The notes beneath the pieces are model-generated. The model saw only the letters and a list, made by a program, of their open reading frames with translations. It ran no database searches and was not told the origin of the DNA. The position numbers and the translations under genes are program-made. From positions 208,544 to 253,781 of the forward strand of contig NZ_JAUNTW010000005.1 in NCBI RefSeq assembly GCF_030538495.1: a stretch of 45,238 nt of DNA, read 5' to 3'. Origin of the DNA: Paracoccus sp. (in: a-proteobacteria). GTDB lineage: Bacteria; Pseudomonadota; Alphaproteobacteria; Rhodobacterales; Rhodobacteraceae. Within the stretch, counting starts at the first letter, position 1. The number at the start of each line of letters is the position of its first letter. Positions 9,128-18,224 of the stretch are shown one piece after another.

Positions 9128-10217
9128 CACCTTTGGCCGCGAGTTTCGGTTTACGACATGGGGCGAAAGCCATGGGCCTGCTTTGGGCGCAACCGTGGAC
9201 GGCGTGCCGCCGGGGGTGCCGCTGACGCCTGAATTCATTCAGCAATTTCTGGACCGCCGCCGCCCCGGCACCAGCAAACACACCACGCAGCGCCGCGAAC
9301 CCGATCAGGTGCGCATCCTGTCGGGCGTGTTCGACGGCGTCACCACCGGCACCGCGCTGCAACTGATGATCGACAACACCGATCAGCGGTCGAAAGATTA
9401 CGGCGACATCGCCACCAGCTTTCGCCCCGGCCATGCCGACATCACCTATCACCTGAAATATGGCGTGCGCGATTATCGCGGCGGCGGGCGGTCGAGCGCG
9501 CGCGAAACCGCGGCGCGGGTCGCGGCGGGCGGCGTGGCGCAGGCGGTGCTGGGCGCATTGGTCCCCGATCTGCGGATCACGGGGTATATGGTGCAGATGG
9601 GCGCGCTGCATCTGGACCGGTCGCGGTTCGACGCATCCGCGATTTCGGAAAACCCGTTTTTCCTGCCCGATGCGGGTGCTGTGGGCGAATGGTCCGATTA
9701 TCTGGACGGCATCCGCCGCGATCAGAACAGCGTCGGCGCCGCGATCGAGGTGTTAATTCAGAACTGTCCCCCCGGTCTGGGCGCGCCGGTTTATGCGAAG
9801 CTGGACACCGATCTGGCCGCTGCGATGATGTCGATTAACGCGGTCAAGGGCGTGGAAATCGGCGAAGGCATGGCCGCCGCCGCCCTGACCGGTGTGGAAA
9901 ACGCCGACGAAATCCGCATGACGCCGGACGGGCCGCAATTCCTGTCGAACCATGCCGGCGGGATTCTGGGCGGCATTTCAACGGGTCAGGATATTGTCGT
10001 GCGGTTTTCGATCAAGCCGACCAGTTCGATCACGACGCCGCGCCGGTCGATCAACGCCTTGGGTCAGAATATTGACGTGATCACCAAGGGCCGTCACGAT
10101 CCCTGCGTGGGCATCCGCGCCGTCCCCGTGGCCGAGGCTATGGCCGCCTGCGTGATTCTGGACCATCTGCTGATGGACCGCGCCCAGACGGGCGGGGTGC
10201 GCGGGCGGATCGGGTAA
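9117..10217 (+). CDS. aroC: Chorismate synthase
   Basis: This 366-residue enzyme converts 5-enolpyruvylshikimate-3-phosphate to chorismate using reduced FMN, the last step of the shikimate pathway. All three family signatures are visible: [18 protein letters not shown] near the N-terminus, [20 protein letters not shown] followed by [14 protein letters not shown], and [19 protein letters not shown] near the C-terminus. The length is typical. The ATG lies inside the end of mutS, with AGG just before it, so translation is likely coupled to mutS. An 8-bp inverted repeat straddles the stop codon and may act as the transcript end shared with the convergent mutase gene 19 bases away. Confidence 0.98.
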   Translation: MSYNTFGREFRFTTWGESHGPALGATVDGVPPGVPLTPEFIQQFLDRRRPGTSKHTTQRREPDQVRILSGVFDGVTTGTALQLMIDNTDQRSKDYGDIATSFRPGHADITYHLKYGVRDYRGGGRSSARETAARVAAGGVAQAVLGALVPDLRITGYMVQMGALHLDRSRFDASAISENPFFLPDAGAVGEWSDYLDGIRRDQNSVGAAIEVLIQNCPPGLGAPVYAKLDTDLAAAMMSINAVKGVEIGEGMAAAALTGVENADEIRMTPDGPQFLSNHAGGILGGISTGQDIVVRFSIKPTSSITTPRRSINALGQNIDVITKGRHDPCVGIRAVPVAEAMAACVILDHLLMDRAQTGGVRGRIG

Positions 10218-10225
10218 GCCCGCGC
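10199..10225. terminator. Hairpin across the aroC stop, possible bidirectional terminator
   Basis: GCGCGGGC (10199-10206) and GCCCGCGC (10218-10225) are perfect 8-bp complements around an 11-base loop that contains the aroC stop codon. It sits between two convergent genes. There is no strong T-run on either side, so an intrinsic terminator is plausible but not certain. Confidence 0.4.
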
Positions 10226-10236
10226 CTTCTGGCGGC

Positions 10237-11625
10237 TCAGCCCTGAAGGGCCGCCGCCAATTCCGCCTGTTTTTCCGCAACCAAGCCTGCATCGCCATCG
10301 GATTCGACATTCAGCCGCACCACCGGTTCGGTGTTCGATTTGCGCAGGTTGAACCGCCAGTTGCCGAAATCCAGCGACACGCCATCCAGATCATCGCGCC
10401 CCTGCGCCTGCGGGCCAAAGCGGTCGATCACGCGCGCAATCGCGGCATCGGCGTTGTCGATGTGGTAATTCGTTTCACCCGATGACGGATAAAGCCGCAT
10501 CCGTTCCGACAGCAGATCGGCCAGCGTTTTGCCTTTGCGCGACAGCAATTCGATGACCAAGAGCCACGGGATCATGCCGCTGTCACAATAATAAAAGTCG
10601 CGGAAATAATGATGCGCCGACATCTCGCCGCCGTAAATCGCGCCCACATCGCGCATTTTGCGTTTGATAAAGGCGTGGCCGGTTTTGCTGACCACGGCCT
10701 GACCGCCCGCATCCGAAATCATCGCGCGGGTGTTCATGATGACGCGGGGGTCATGCACCACCTGTTCGCCGGGCGATTTTTCCAAAAACGCAGCGCCCAA
10801 CAGCCCGACGATGTATTCGCCGGGGATGAAAGTGCCGCTGTCATCGAAAAAGAAACAGCGGTCGAAATCGCCATCCCATGCGACACCCAGATCGGCACCG
10901 TGTTCGCGCACCGCATCCGAGGTCACCGGCTGATTTTCCGGCAGCAGAGGGTTCGGAATCCCGTTCGGAAAGCGGCAATCCACGTCGTGATGCATCCGCA
11001 CAAAGGTCAGCGGCGCGCCCCGGCGGTCCAGCTCGGCCGCGATCGCGTCAAAGGTCGGGCCAGCGGTGCCGTTGCCCGCATTGACCAGAATCTTCATCGG
11101 TTTCAACGCGTTCACATCGACGAAATCCGCCATAGCGCGGGCGTAATCAGCGCGGGCAGGACTGAAATCGGTGACGCGGCCCTTGGTCGCAGGGGCGAAA
11201 TCGCCCGATTGCGCCAGTTCGACAATTGGCGGCAATTCCGTCGCCGGGTCCAAGGGCGCCGAGCCGCGCCCCACGATCTTCATCCCGTTATAGCTGATGG
11301 GATTGTGCGATGCGGTCACCTCGATCCCGCCGTCGCTGTCTTGGTTGCCGGTGTGGAAATACACTTCCTCGGTCCCGGCCAGCCCCAGATCCAGCACATC
11401 CGCGCCGCCATCGGTCAGTCCCGCAATCAACGCCGCCGCCAATTCGGGCGAGGATTCGCGGCTGTCGCGCCCCACAACCACCCGTTTGGCGTCCCGCGCC
11501 TGCGCAAAGGCCCGCCCGATGCGATAAGCCACGTCCGCATCCAGATTTTTGCCCAATTCGCCGCGCACGTCATACGCCTTGAAACAGGTAATGTCGCGGT
11601 GGCCCATCTGATCGTGTCCGGTCAT
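10237..11625 (-). CDS. Phosphomannomutase/phosphoglucomutase
   Basis: This 462-residue enzyme of the alpha-D-phosphohexomutase family interconverts hexose 6- and 1-phosphates, supplying activated mannose or glucose for polysaccharide and nucleotide-sugar synthesis. The phosphoserine loop TASHNP is at residues 104-109 (Ser106), the Mg2+ loop DGDFDR at 251-256, the sugar-specificity segment GGEMSAHHYF follows, and the C-terminal phosphate-binding loop RKSNTEP is intact. This is the AlgC/ManB-like bifunctional type, but the preferred sugar cannot be read from the motifs. The ATG at 11625 follows AGGGGA at 7 bases; the frame is open for 20 codons further, but that stretch has no family similarity. 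It converges on aroC. Confidence 0.93.
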   Translation of the reverse strand: MTGHDQMGHRDITCFKAYDVRGELGKNLDADVAYRIGRAFAQARDAKRVVVGRDSRESSPELAAALIAGLTDGGADVLDLGLAGTEEVYFHTGNQDSDGGIEVTASHNPISYNGMKIVGRGSAPLDPATELPPIVELAQSGDFAPATKGRVTDFSPARADYARAMADFVDVNALKPMKILVNAGNGTAGPTFDAIAAELDRRGAPLTFVRMHHDVDCRFPNGIPNPLLPENQPVTSDAVREHGADLGVAWDGDFDRCFFFDDSGTFIPGEYIVGLLGAAFLEKSPGEQVVHDPRVIMNTRAMISDAGGQAVVSKTGHAFIKRKMRDVGAIYGGEMSAHHYFRDFYYCDSGMIPWLLVIELLSRKGKTLADLLSERMRLYPSSGETNYHIDNADAAIARVIDRFGPQAQGRDDLDGVSLDFGNWRFNLRKSNTEPVVRLNVESDGDAGLVAEKQAELAAALQG

Positions 11626-12016
11626 GTGCAAGTCCCCTTTGGTTTTCCCTGCGCTAACAGGTTCGCGCGGATTTTCAAGCCGCATCTGCCTGTCTGACCA
11701 GGCATGACGCGCGCCCGAAATGTCGCAAAATGGTTACAAAACAACCCCATGACCCCATACCCTGATGACCGATTCGCCCCGGTCATACTAACCGGATGCG
11801 CAACCTATAGCCCGATCAGTGTGAAGATCCGGTTAACGCCGTCACCGTGTCCGCAGCCGTTTTGATATAACCACGGTCGCGGCGCTGCCCTGCGCCCTTT
11901 TGACCCGCACCGGAGGCCTGTTTTTTCGTATAGATTTAATGCAACAGGTCGATATTTTACGAAATATTAACATATTCGTGGTTTGAACTATCTGTGCGCA
12001 TGAAATAAGGGCGGTC
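11626..12016. other. 390-bp divergent non-coding region with a long-range inverted repeat
   Basis: No supported gene is seen here. It must hold the promoters for the reverse-strand phosphohexomutase and the forward arfB-Nudix pair. The right third (about 11920-12010) is much more AT-rich than the surroundings and looks promoter-like. The middle holds a perfect 9-bp inverted repeat, TAACCGGAT at 11789-11797 and ATCCGGTTA at 11827-11835, separated by 29 bases. It could be an operator pair or a stem of an RNA. Confidence 0.6.
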
Positions 12017-12439
12017 ATGCTTCACGTGACCGATAACATAACCATCGCTGAATGGGAGCTGTCTGAACAGTTTACCCGCGCCCAGGGGCCGGGTGGGCAG
12101 AACGTGAATAAAGTGGAAACCGCAGTCGAATTACGGTTCGAGGCCGAGCGTTCGCCGCATTTGTCCGATCCCGTCAAGCGTCGTTTGAAACGATTGGCGG
12201 GGCGTCGTTGGACGCAGGATGGGGCGATTCTGATTCTGGCGCAGGAAACGCGCAGTCAGGCACGCAACCGGGAACTGGCGCGGGGCCGTCTGGCGGAACT
12301 TATTCGTCAGGCACTGGTTGCGCCCAAACGGCGCATCGCAACGAAACCGACACTGGGCAGCCAGCGGCGGCGACTGAAAACAAAGACAGAGCGCGGGCAG
12401 GTCAAATCCCTGCGGGGCAAGGTGGAATTAGAAGAGTGA
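12017..12439 (+). CDS. arfB: Alternative ribosome-rescue factor, GGQ peptidyl-tRNA hydrolase
   Basis: This 140-residue protein should release nascent chains from ribosomes stalled on truncated mRNA, placing a release-factor-like GGQ loop in the peptidyl-transferase centre while its tail enters the empty mRNA channel. The motif GPGGQNVNKVET has GGQ at residues 26-28. The C-terminal third is strongly basic (KRRIATKPT, RRRLKTKT), as ArfB/YaeJ requires. The length matches the family and excludes full release factors. The GTG of the Nudix gene overlaps its stop, so the two form a coupled pair. Confidence 0.95.
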   Translation: MLHVTDNITIAEWELSEQFTRAQGPGGQNVNKVETAVELRFEAERSPHLSDPVKRRLKRLAGRRWTQDGAILILAQETRSQARNRELARGRLAELIRQALVAPKRRIATKPTLGSQRRRLKTKTERGQVKSLRGKVELEE

Positions 12440-12894
12440 ACTCGTTTCGGCAGTCGATTGAAATGTTGGTCGGAAAACGCCCCCCTGCGATGCAGGTGGC
12501 GGCGATATGTCTGGATACCAGCGGTCAGAACGTGCTGCTGATCACCAGCCGCGGCACGGGCCGGTGGGTCATTCCGAAAGGCTGGCCGATGTCGGGCAAA
12601 ACGCTGGCGCAGGCCGCCGAAATCGAAGCATGGGAAGAGGCGGGCGTCCGGGGCGAAGTCTCAACCGCTGCCATCGGCAGCTACAGCTATAAAAAGGATC
12701 AGAATCGCGGTTTTGCGATTCCGGTCACAGCGCAGGTCTATCTGTTGCAGGTGCGTGATACGGCCGATCAGTTCCCCGAAATGCATCAGCGCCGCCGTCA
12801 ATGGTTCCCGCTGGAACAGGCGGCGGGTCTGGTTGCGGAACCGGGCTTGCGCGCGTTGTTCCTGCGATTGGCGCAAAAGGGCGCGGCGGCCTGA
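12436..12894 (+). CDS. Nudix hydrolase with a variant Nudix box
   Basis: This 152-residue protein has a single Nudix domain, PKGWPMSGKTLAQAAEIEAW then EEAGV, at residues 48-71. The metal-binding EExxxE-type core (EAWEEAG) is kept. The first acidic residue of the canonical GX5E is Lys55, and the usual REU Arg is Ile63. This GWP-type variant resembles diphosphoinositol polyphosphate phosphohydrolase-like members common in alphaproteobacteria. The substrate is unknown and may be a nucleoside diphosphate derivative. The GTG at 12436 overlaps the arfB TGA (GTGA), implying translational coupling; an ATG at 12463 would lose nine non-conserved residues and is an alternative. Confidence 0.85.
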   Translation: MNSFRQSIEMLVGKRPPAMQVAAICLDTSGQNVLLITSRGTGRWVIPKGWPMSGKTLAQAAEIEAWEEAGVRGEVSTAAIGSYSYKKDQNRGFAIPVTAQVYLLQVRDTADQFPEMHQRRRQWFPLEQAAGLVAEPGLRALFLRLAQKGAAA

Positions 12895-12940
12895 TATGAC
12901 CGCTGTTTCCCGCGCGTCCCATCGGCGGGGGCGCTGATCC

Positions 12941-14338
12941 GTGCATATTCTGGACAAAGATCTGGGTCGCATCACATGGGCCGAATCGGCGCAGCGTTCG
13001 GCCTTTCGCCCGGTGGGGCGGCTGGGTCTGGGGATGCTGGCGATCGTCGGCGTGCTGATCCTGACGGTCGGGCTGCTGGGCGGGCAGACGCAGGCGGTGA
13101 TGCTGGGCGCGGGGATCTTGGTTGCGGCGTGGCTGGGCGTGTCGATTGGCGCCAATGACGTGGCCAATTCGCTGGGTCCGGCCTTTGGTGCGCGCGCGGT
13201 CGGCTTGGGCGTCGGGCTGGTGCTGGTGGCCGTGGCCGAAATCGCGGGCGCGGTTCTGGCGGGGCAGTCGGTGACGCTGCGGCTGACGGGGTTGTTTGAC
13301 GCCGCCCGGCTGGTTTCGGGTGAACAGGCGCAGATCGTGATGCTGGCGGCGCTGATCGGCGCGGCCAGTTGGATCACGCTGGCCACGGGGATCGGCCTGC
13401 CGGTCAGCACGTCCCATTCCATCGTCGGCGGCATTGCCGGGGCGGGCGCGGTTGCGGTCGGCCTGTCCGGGGTGGCATGGGCGACCGTCGCGCGTATTGC
13501 ACTGGTTTGGGTGGCGACGCCGATTGTCGCGGGGGGCCTTGCCGGGCTTTTGGTGATTTTCCTGCGCAGCCGCGTGATCCGCGCGCCCGACCGATGGGCG
13601 GCGGCGTTGTTCTGGCTGCCAGGGTTGGTCGGCGTGATGTGCGCGCTGTTTTCGGCCTATCTGGTGGTGCTGATTGCGCGGCCTGTCATGGTGCCGGGGA
13701 TCGCGGCGCTGATCGGGATGGTCGTGGGCGCGGCGGGCTTTGCCGTAACCCGGCGCAGCGTGATGCAGCAGCGGGTGCAGACCGGCAAACCGGCGATGCG
13801 CGGGTTGTTGCGCCCGGCGCTGATCGTGGCGGTTGTCATGATGGGATTTGCCCATGGCGCCAATGACGTGGCCAATGTGGCGGGGCCGTTATCGGTCATT
13901 CTGGACGGCACGCTGGGGGGCGCATCGGCTCTGGCGCTGTTGGGGGCGGGGGTGGCGATCGCCGCCGGAACGCTGATTTTCGGGCGGCGTCTGGTGCGCA
14001 TGGTGGGGCGCGGCATCACCCGGCTGAACGCCAGTCGCGCCTTTTGTGTGGCTCTGGCCACGGCCTGCACGGTTCTGGCGGCGTCCAGTTTCGGCTGGCC
14101 GGTGTCCACCACGCATATCGCGGTCGGCGGCGTGTTCGGCGTGGGCTTTGCCCGCGAATGGATGGACGCCCGCGACCGCCGCCGTCATGCGCCCTTTCCG
14201 GTCGAAGAACGCTGTCGCCGCCGCCTGATCCGGCGCAGCCATGTGGCCACGATCACCGCCGCCTGGACAGTGACCCTGCCGATCACGGCGGGTTTTGGCG
14301 CAGCGGTCTGCGCGCTGTTGCTGATGATCGCGGGTTAG
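12941..14338 (+). CDS. pit: Inorganic phosphate transporter, Pit family
   Basis: This 465-residue inner-membrane protein should import phosphate, probably as a metal-phosphate complex, by cation symport. The inverted-repeat signature of the family is present twice: [17 protein letters not shown] near residue 70 and [13 protein letters not shown] near 306. The gates [11 protein letters not shown] and [11 protein letters not shown] occur in matching positions. About ten hydrophobic helices are predicted, with a basic cytoplasmic loop ([18 protein letters not shown]) near the C-terminus. It starts at a GTG after a G-rich Shine-Dalgarno sequence. The stop overlaps the convergent pncB by four bases. 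No phoU-like partner (DUF47) precedes it, although such partners are frequent for Pit genes in bacteria. Confidence 0.94.
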   Translation: MHILDKDLGRITWAESAQRSAFRPVGRLGLGMLAIVGVLILTVGLLGGQTQAVMLGAGILVAAWLGVSIGANDVANSLGPAFGARAVGLGVGLVLVAVAEIAGAVLAGQSVTLRLTGLFDAARLVSGEQAQIVMLAALIGAASWITLATGIGLPVSTSHSIVGGIAGAGAVAVGLSGVAWATVARIALVWVATPIVAGGLAGLLVIFLRSRVIRAPDRWAAALFWLPGLVGVMCALFSAYLVVLIARPVMVPGIAALIGMVVGAAGFAVTRRSVMQQRVQTGKPAMRGLLRPALIVAVVMMGFAHGANDVANVAGPLSVILDGTLGGASALALLGAGVAIAAGTLIFGRRLVRMVGRGITRLNASRAFCVALATACTVLAASSFGWPVSTTHIAVGGVFGVGFAREWMDARDRRRHAPFPVEERCRRRLIRRSHVATITAAWTVTLPITAGFGAAVCALLLMIAG

Positions 14339-15627
14339 ACGACGACCGCCTGCGCCGTCTGATCGCCCACGCCAAAGACCCGTTTATAGCGGTCGATTTC
14401 ATCCGCTGGTCCCGTCGCCTTGGCCGGATTGTCCGACAGTTTGACCGTAGGCCGGCCATTCGCCGCAACCGCCTTGCACACCAGACTGAACGGAGCCAGC
14501 CCATCATCCGGGACCAGGCCCCTGAAATCATTGGTCAACAACGTTCCCCAGCCAAAGCTGACCTTGACCCGGCCGTGGAATTGCTGATGCAGTTCGCGAA
14601 TCCGCGCCACGTCCAGCCCGTCTGAAAAGATGATCAGCTTTTTCGTCGGATCTTCGCCCCGGTCCTGCCACCAGCGGATCGCGGTTTCTGCGCCGGTCGC
14701 GGGATCGCCGCTGTCGATGCGAACGCCGGTCCAGCCCGCCAGCCAATCCGGCGCGTCATTCAGAAACCCCGCCGTGCCATAGGTGTCGGGCAAAATGATG
14801 CGCAGATTGCCGTCATGTTCTTCGTGCCAATCGGCCAGAACGTCATAGGGCGCCTGACGCAGCGCATCGTCATTTTCGGCCAAGGCCGCGTAAACCATGG
14901 GCAATTCATGGGCGTTCGTGCCGATCGCCTCGATGTCGCGGCGCATGGCGATCAGGCAGTTTGACGTGCCGGTAAAGCTGTTGCCCAAGCCTTCGATCAT
15001 GGCCTGAACGGCCCAATCCTGCCACAGGAAACTGTGCCGCCGCCGGGTGCCGAAATCGGCGATGCGGAGGCCGGGCAGGTCGCGCAGCGCGCCGATTTTT
15101 TCCCACAGCCGCGTCATCGCGCGCGCATACAGCACCTGCAATTCAAACCGGCCCATGTCTTTCAGAACCGCGCGCGACCGCAATTCCATCAGGATGGACA
15201 GCGCCGGAATTTCCCACAGCATCACCTGCGGCCAGCTGCCTTCAAAGGTCAGCTCATACTGCCCGTCGCGTTTTTCCAGATGATATTCCGGCAGGCGCAG
15301 ATTTTCCAAAAACGCCATGAAATCCGGGCGGAACATCTGGCGTTTGCCATAGAATGTGTTGCCGCGCAGCCATGTGCTTTCGCCCCGCGTCAGGGACAGG
15401 CCGCGCACATGGTCCAGCTGTTCGCGCAATTCGCCTTCGTCGATCAGGTCGGCCAGACGGATGTTCTTGCTGCGATTGATCAGGCTGAAGGTGACATTCG
15501 TGTCGGGCCGGTTGCGGAAAACCGACTGACACATCAACAGCTTATAAAAATCCGTGTCGATCAGGGACCGCACAATCGGATCAATCTTCCATTTGTGGTT
15601 ATACACGCGCGTGGCAATATCGGCCAT
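14335..15627 (-). CDS. pncB: Nicotinate phosphoribosyltransferase
   Basis: This 430-residue enzyme makes nicotinate mononucleotide from nicotinate and PRPP with ATP hydrolysis, in the Preiss-Handler NAD salvage route. Family motifs are [16 protein letters not shown] at the N-terminus, [11 protein letters not shown] with the autophosphorylated-His region, GTSNCLIAM, and [11 protein letters not shown], which contributes to the PRPP site. The length is normal. The ATG at 15627 follows AGGGGGCG. It lies 59 bases behind pncA on the same strand, so nicotinamidase product passes directly to this enzyme and the two are probably one transcript. Confidence 0.97.
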   Translation of the reverse strand: MADIATRVYNHKWKIDPIVRSLIDTDFYKLLMCQSVFRNRPDTNVTFSLINRSKNIRLADLIDEGELREQLDHVRGLSLTRGESTWLRGNTFYGKRQMFRPDFMAFLENLRLPEYHLEKRDGQYELTFEGSWPQVMLWEIPALSILMELRSRAVLKDMGRFELQVLYARAMTRLWEKIGALRDLPGLRIADFGTRRRHSFLWQDWAVQAMIEGLGNSFTGTSNCLIAMRRDIEAIGTNAHELPMVYAALAENDDALRQAPYDVLADWHEEHDGNLRIILPDTYGTAGFLNDAPDWLAGWTGVRIDSGDPATGAETAIRWWQDRGEDPTKKLIIFSDGLDVARIRELHQQFHGRVKVSFGWGTLLTNDFRGLVPDDGLAPFSLVCKAVAANGRPTVKLSDNPAKATGPADEIDRYKRVFGVGDQTAQAVVV

Positions 15628-15686
15628 GTTCGCCCCCTGTCGATGAACGCAGCATTGGTGCCTGTAAATGCCGCCCGGTGCAAGTG

Positions 15687-16283
15687 TCAGACCAGCCGCA
15701 CCCCGGCCGCCTGCATATCGGCCCGCGCGCGGTCGGCGGAACCGTCCAGATCAATCGCGCGCGTGGCCGATGTGATGACCGTCACGTCAAACCCCAGCCG
15801 CGCCGCGTCAACCGCGCTGAAGGCCACGCAGAAATCCAAGGCCAGCCCGACCAGCGTCAGTTCCGTCAGCCCCCGGTCGCGCAAATAGCCCGCCAGCCCG
15901 GTGGGCGTGCTGCGGTCGTTTTCGAAAAACGCGGAATAGCTGTCGATCTGCGGGCGAAAGCCTTTGCGGATGATCAGATCGGCGCGGTTCTGGTCCAGAT
16001 CAGGGTGAAAATCCGCGCCCGTGCTGCCGATGACGCAATGGCGCGGCCATAACACCTGTGGGCCATATGGCATGGTGATCACGCTGAACGGGTCCGCGCC
16101 CGCGTGGTTATCGGCAAAGCTGGCGTGACCCGCCGGGTGCCAGTCCTGCGTCAGAATAACCGCGCCCGCATCCGCCATCATCGCGTTGATGGGCGCCACG
16201 ATCTGATCGCCCCCCGCCACGGCCAAGGCTCCGCCGGGGCAGAAATCATTCTGCACATCCACCACAATCAACGCATTTGCCAT
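15687..16283 (-). CDS. pncA: Nicotinamidase
   Basis: This 198-residue cytosolic amidase hydrolyses nicotinamide to nicotinate. The isochorismatase-fold catalytic triad is visible as Asp9 (VVDVQNDF), Lys107 (IIRKGF) and Cys152 (LALDFCV). The metal site is DWHPAGH, with Asp47, His49 and His53. Length and spacing agree with bacterial PncA. The start follows AAGGGGGCG. It is the first gene of the pncA-pncB pair and is divergent from trhO, with a spacer of about 100 bp holding both promoters. Confidence 0.97.
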   Translation of the reverse strand: MANALIVVDVQNDFCPGGALAVAGGDQIVAPINAMMADAGAVILTQDWHPAGHASFADNHAGADPFSVITMPYGPQVLWPRHCVIGSTGADFHPDLDQNRADLIIRKGFRPQIDSYSAFFENDRSTPTGLAGYLRDRGLTELTLVGLALDFCVAFSAVDAARLGFDVTVITSATRAIDLDGSADRARADMQAAGVRLV

Positions 16284-16387
16284 GTCGCCCCCTTTTCTGG
16301 CCCCGCATGATAACGCCGCCGCCCCAATGCTGGTTGCGACATTGTGACAGGCTTGTAAAGCGGCGCGGCTGTGGGTATGGCGCGCGC

Positions 16388-17284
16388 ATGTATATTGTCG
16401 CGGCTCTTTATCATTTTGCGCGCGTTCCTGACCCGGTGGCGGTGCAGGGACCGTTGCTGGACCTGTGCAACGCGAAGGACATCTGCGGCACGCTGCTGGT
16501 CGCGCCCGAAGGCATCAACGGCACCATTGCGGGCAGCCGCGCCGGGCTGGATGCGGTGCTGGCCCATATCCGCGCGCTGCCGGGATTCGCGGGGCTGGAA
16601 TGGAAGGAAAGCACCGCAACCGATCAGCCCTTTGGCCGGATGAAGGTGCGGCTGAAGCGCGAAATCGTGACCATGGGGCAACCGGATGTGGACCCGACGG
16701 CCTCGGTCGGGCATTACGTCGATGCGGCGGATTGGAACGAACTGATTTCGGCCCCCGATGTGGTCGTGATCGACACCCGCAACGATTACGAAGTGGACAT
16801 CGGCACGTTTCAGGGCGCGGTTGATCCCCGCACGCGCACATTCCGCGATTTTCCCGCATGGTGGCAAGACAACGCACACAGGTTCCACAACAAACGCATC
16901 GCGATGTTCTGCACCGGCGGGATTCGGTGTGAAAAATCAACGAATTATCTGATCTCGCAAGGGGTGGATCAGGTGTTCCACCTGAAAGGCGGCATCCTGA
17001 AATATCTTGAGGACGTCCCCGAACAGGACAGTCTGTGGCAGGGCGAATGTTTCGTGTTCGACCGCCGCGTCAGTCTGGGACATGGGCTGGTGCAGGGCGA
17101 TTACGAATTGTGCCATGCCTGCCGCAGGCCCTTGGCCCCGGCTGACAAAACGCGCCCGGAATATGAACCGGGCGTGTGCTGTCATCGCTGCGCGGGTGAA
17201 TACACGGACGCCGACCGCGCCCGGTTCCGCGACCGCCAGCAGCAGTTCGAACGCGATCAGATGCGCGACAAGAACAGCCGGTGA
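16388..17284 (+). CDS. trhO: tRNA uridine(34) hydroxylase, rhodanese family
   Basis: This 298-residue protein should hydroxylate U34 of certain tRNAs to ho5U with O2, as shown for TrhO/YceA. The N-terminal UPF0176 domain has GTLLVAPEGINGTIAGS. The central rhodanese domain has the active-site loop CTGGIRCEK with Cys175 and Cys181. The C-terminal region carries the cysteine pairs CHACRRP and CCHRCAGEY, a likely zinc ribbon. The ATG at 16388 gives the usual MYIVAALYHF start; in-frame codons back to 16277 overlap the pncA start and lack similarity. Its last 28 bases overlap the small reverse-strand gene at 17257-17430. Confidence 0.95.
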   Translation: MYIVAALYHFARVPDPVAVQGPLLDLCNAKDICGTLLVAPEGINGTIAGSRAGLDAVLAHIRALPGFAGLEWKESTATDQPFGRMKVRLKREIVTMGQPDVDPTASVGHYVDAADWNELISAPDVVVIDTRNDYEVDIGTFQGAVDPRTRTFRDFPAWWQDNAHRFHNKRIAMFCTGGIRCEKSTNYLISQGVDQVFHLKGGILKYLEDVPEQDSLWQGECFVFDRRVSLGHGLVQGDYELCHACRRPLAPADKTRPEYEPGVCCHRCAGEYTDADRARFRDRQQQFERDQMRDKNSR

Positions 17285-17430
17285 AACAGAAACGCGGCAA
17301 CGGCGCCCGCGATGATGCCCCACAGCATCGATCCTGAACGAAACCCATAAGCCGCCGCGCAGAACGGCAGCGCCACCAGAATCAGCCGCACGGCCAGAGG
17401 GCGCAGAATAGGGGAATCGGGGTTCAGCAT
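17257..17430 (-). CDS. 57-residue small membrane protein coupled to tusA
   Basis: A 57-codon frame runs from an ATG whose first base is 17430 to a TGA at 17257-17259. It overlaps the tusA stop by seven bases, a classic sign of translational coupling. The protein begins MLNPDSPILRPLAVRL and has two hydrophobic helices, at about residues 14-29 and 35-50, with a basic tail HRLFLSRI, so an inner-membrane hairpin is predicted. Its 3' end runs antisense over the last 28 bases of trhO. I do not recognise a family. Its position suggests a role linked to the sulfur carrier TusA or the upstream lipoprotein. It is short enough for automatic annotation to miss. Confidence 0.65.
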   Translation of the reverse strand: MLNPDSPILRPLAVRLILVALPFCAAAYGFRSGSMLWGIIAGAVAAFLFHRLFLSRI

Positions 17431-17672
17431 GGGTCACCTGTGGGGTTGAAACCGCGCGCGACGCGAAATTCCGTCACGCCGTTGCCTAAATCCGTGATTG
17501 CCTGCACCTCATGCCCCTGTTCGGCGCAAAAATGCGGCACATCGATCTGGGCCATGGCGTCGGTCGCGATCATGCGCACGACATCGCCCGGCGCGACCGA
17601 CAGCAGCGTTTTGCGCAGCCGCAGCACGGGCAGGGGGCATAACAGCCCGCGGGCGTCAATATCGGTCGCCAT
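17424..17672 (-). CDS. tusA: TusA-family sulfur carrier protein
   Basis: This 82-residue protein has the TusA/SirA signature DARGLLCPLPVLRLRKTL, with the persulfide-carrying Cys12 in the CPxP motif. The family passes sulfur from cysteine desulfurase towards tRNA thiolation, molybdopterin or, in sulfur oxidisers, the Dsr/Hdr systems. No tusBCD or dsr genes are in the window. It lies 16 bases behind a lipoprotein gene and overlaps a small membrane-protein gene by seven bases, so the three form a compact reverse-strand operon. Whether this paralogue is the general tRNA-thiolation TusA is not decided by sequence. Confidence 0.92.
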   Translation of the reverse strand: MATDIDARGLLCPLPVLRLRKTLLSVAPGDVVRMIATDAMAQIDVPHFCAEQGHEVQAITDLGNGVTEFRVARGFNPTGDPC

Positions 17673-17688
17673 GACGCCCGCGCCGCGA

Positions 17689-18147
17689 TCAGTTGCCGCG
17701 CGCGACGGTCAGCGCGTCCTGCGCCTGATCTGCCGGAACGCCGGTTTCCATGATCAGCCAGGTCGGGCCCTTGAACCGCAGCACGCCGCCGTAATATTCC
17801 GCGACATTGGCCTGTTGCAGCGCGTTCAGGAACCGCTGTTCAATCGCCAGATCTTTGCATCCGGTCACGCCGGTGGTGCGGATCGGCTCTAAGGCGACGG
17901 CGGGCCATTGCGCGGTGTTGCGCGCGGCATAGCCGTTGCAGGGGCCGCGACCCTGCACCCCTTCGGGCGTGGCGGTCAGGGTGATGTTGCGCAGCGGCAC
18001 GGTGTCGTTGGCGATCCCCACCAGAACATAGCTGGTCGCGGGGACGCCGCCCATCGGATCGCCCGCAGGGGTCGAGGCACAGGCGGCCAGCGTCAGCGCG
18101 GCACAGGTCGCGGTCAGGGCAGGGCGGGACAAAAGGGCGGTGAACAT
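17689..18147 (-). CDS. META-domain (HslJ-like) outer-membrane lipoprotein
   Basis: This protein of about 152 residues starts with a lipoprotein signal ending LTLAACAS, so Cys is the likely lipidated residue. The mature part has the META-domain pattern GRGPCNGYAARNT, a central VTGCKDLAIEQRFLNAL segment, and a C-terminal strand LRFKGPTWLIM. META domains are small beta-barrel-like folds in HslJ and related envelope proteins; the biochemical role is poorly defined. The ATG at 18147 follows AGGAG at six bases and beats an in-frame ATG nine codons earlier. It leads the lipoprotein-tusA-small membrane protein operon. Confidence 0.82.
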   Translation of the reverse strand: MFTALLSRPALTATCAALTLAACASTPAGDPMGGVPATSYVLVGIANDTVPLRNITLTATPEGVQGRGPCNGYAARNTAQWPAVALEPIRTTGVTGCKDLAIEQRFLNALQQANVAEYYGGVLRFKGPTWLIMETGVPADQAQDALTVARGN

Positions 18148-18224
18148 CGCAAATCTCCTAAAGCGCGGGGCCATTTGATCAGGAAATACCCAAAACCCCG
18201 CCTTCGTTCCAGCCCCGGCGTCAA

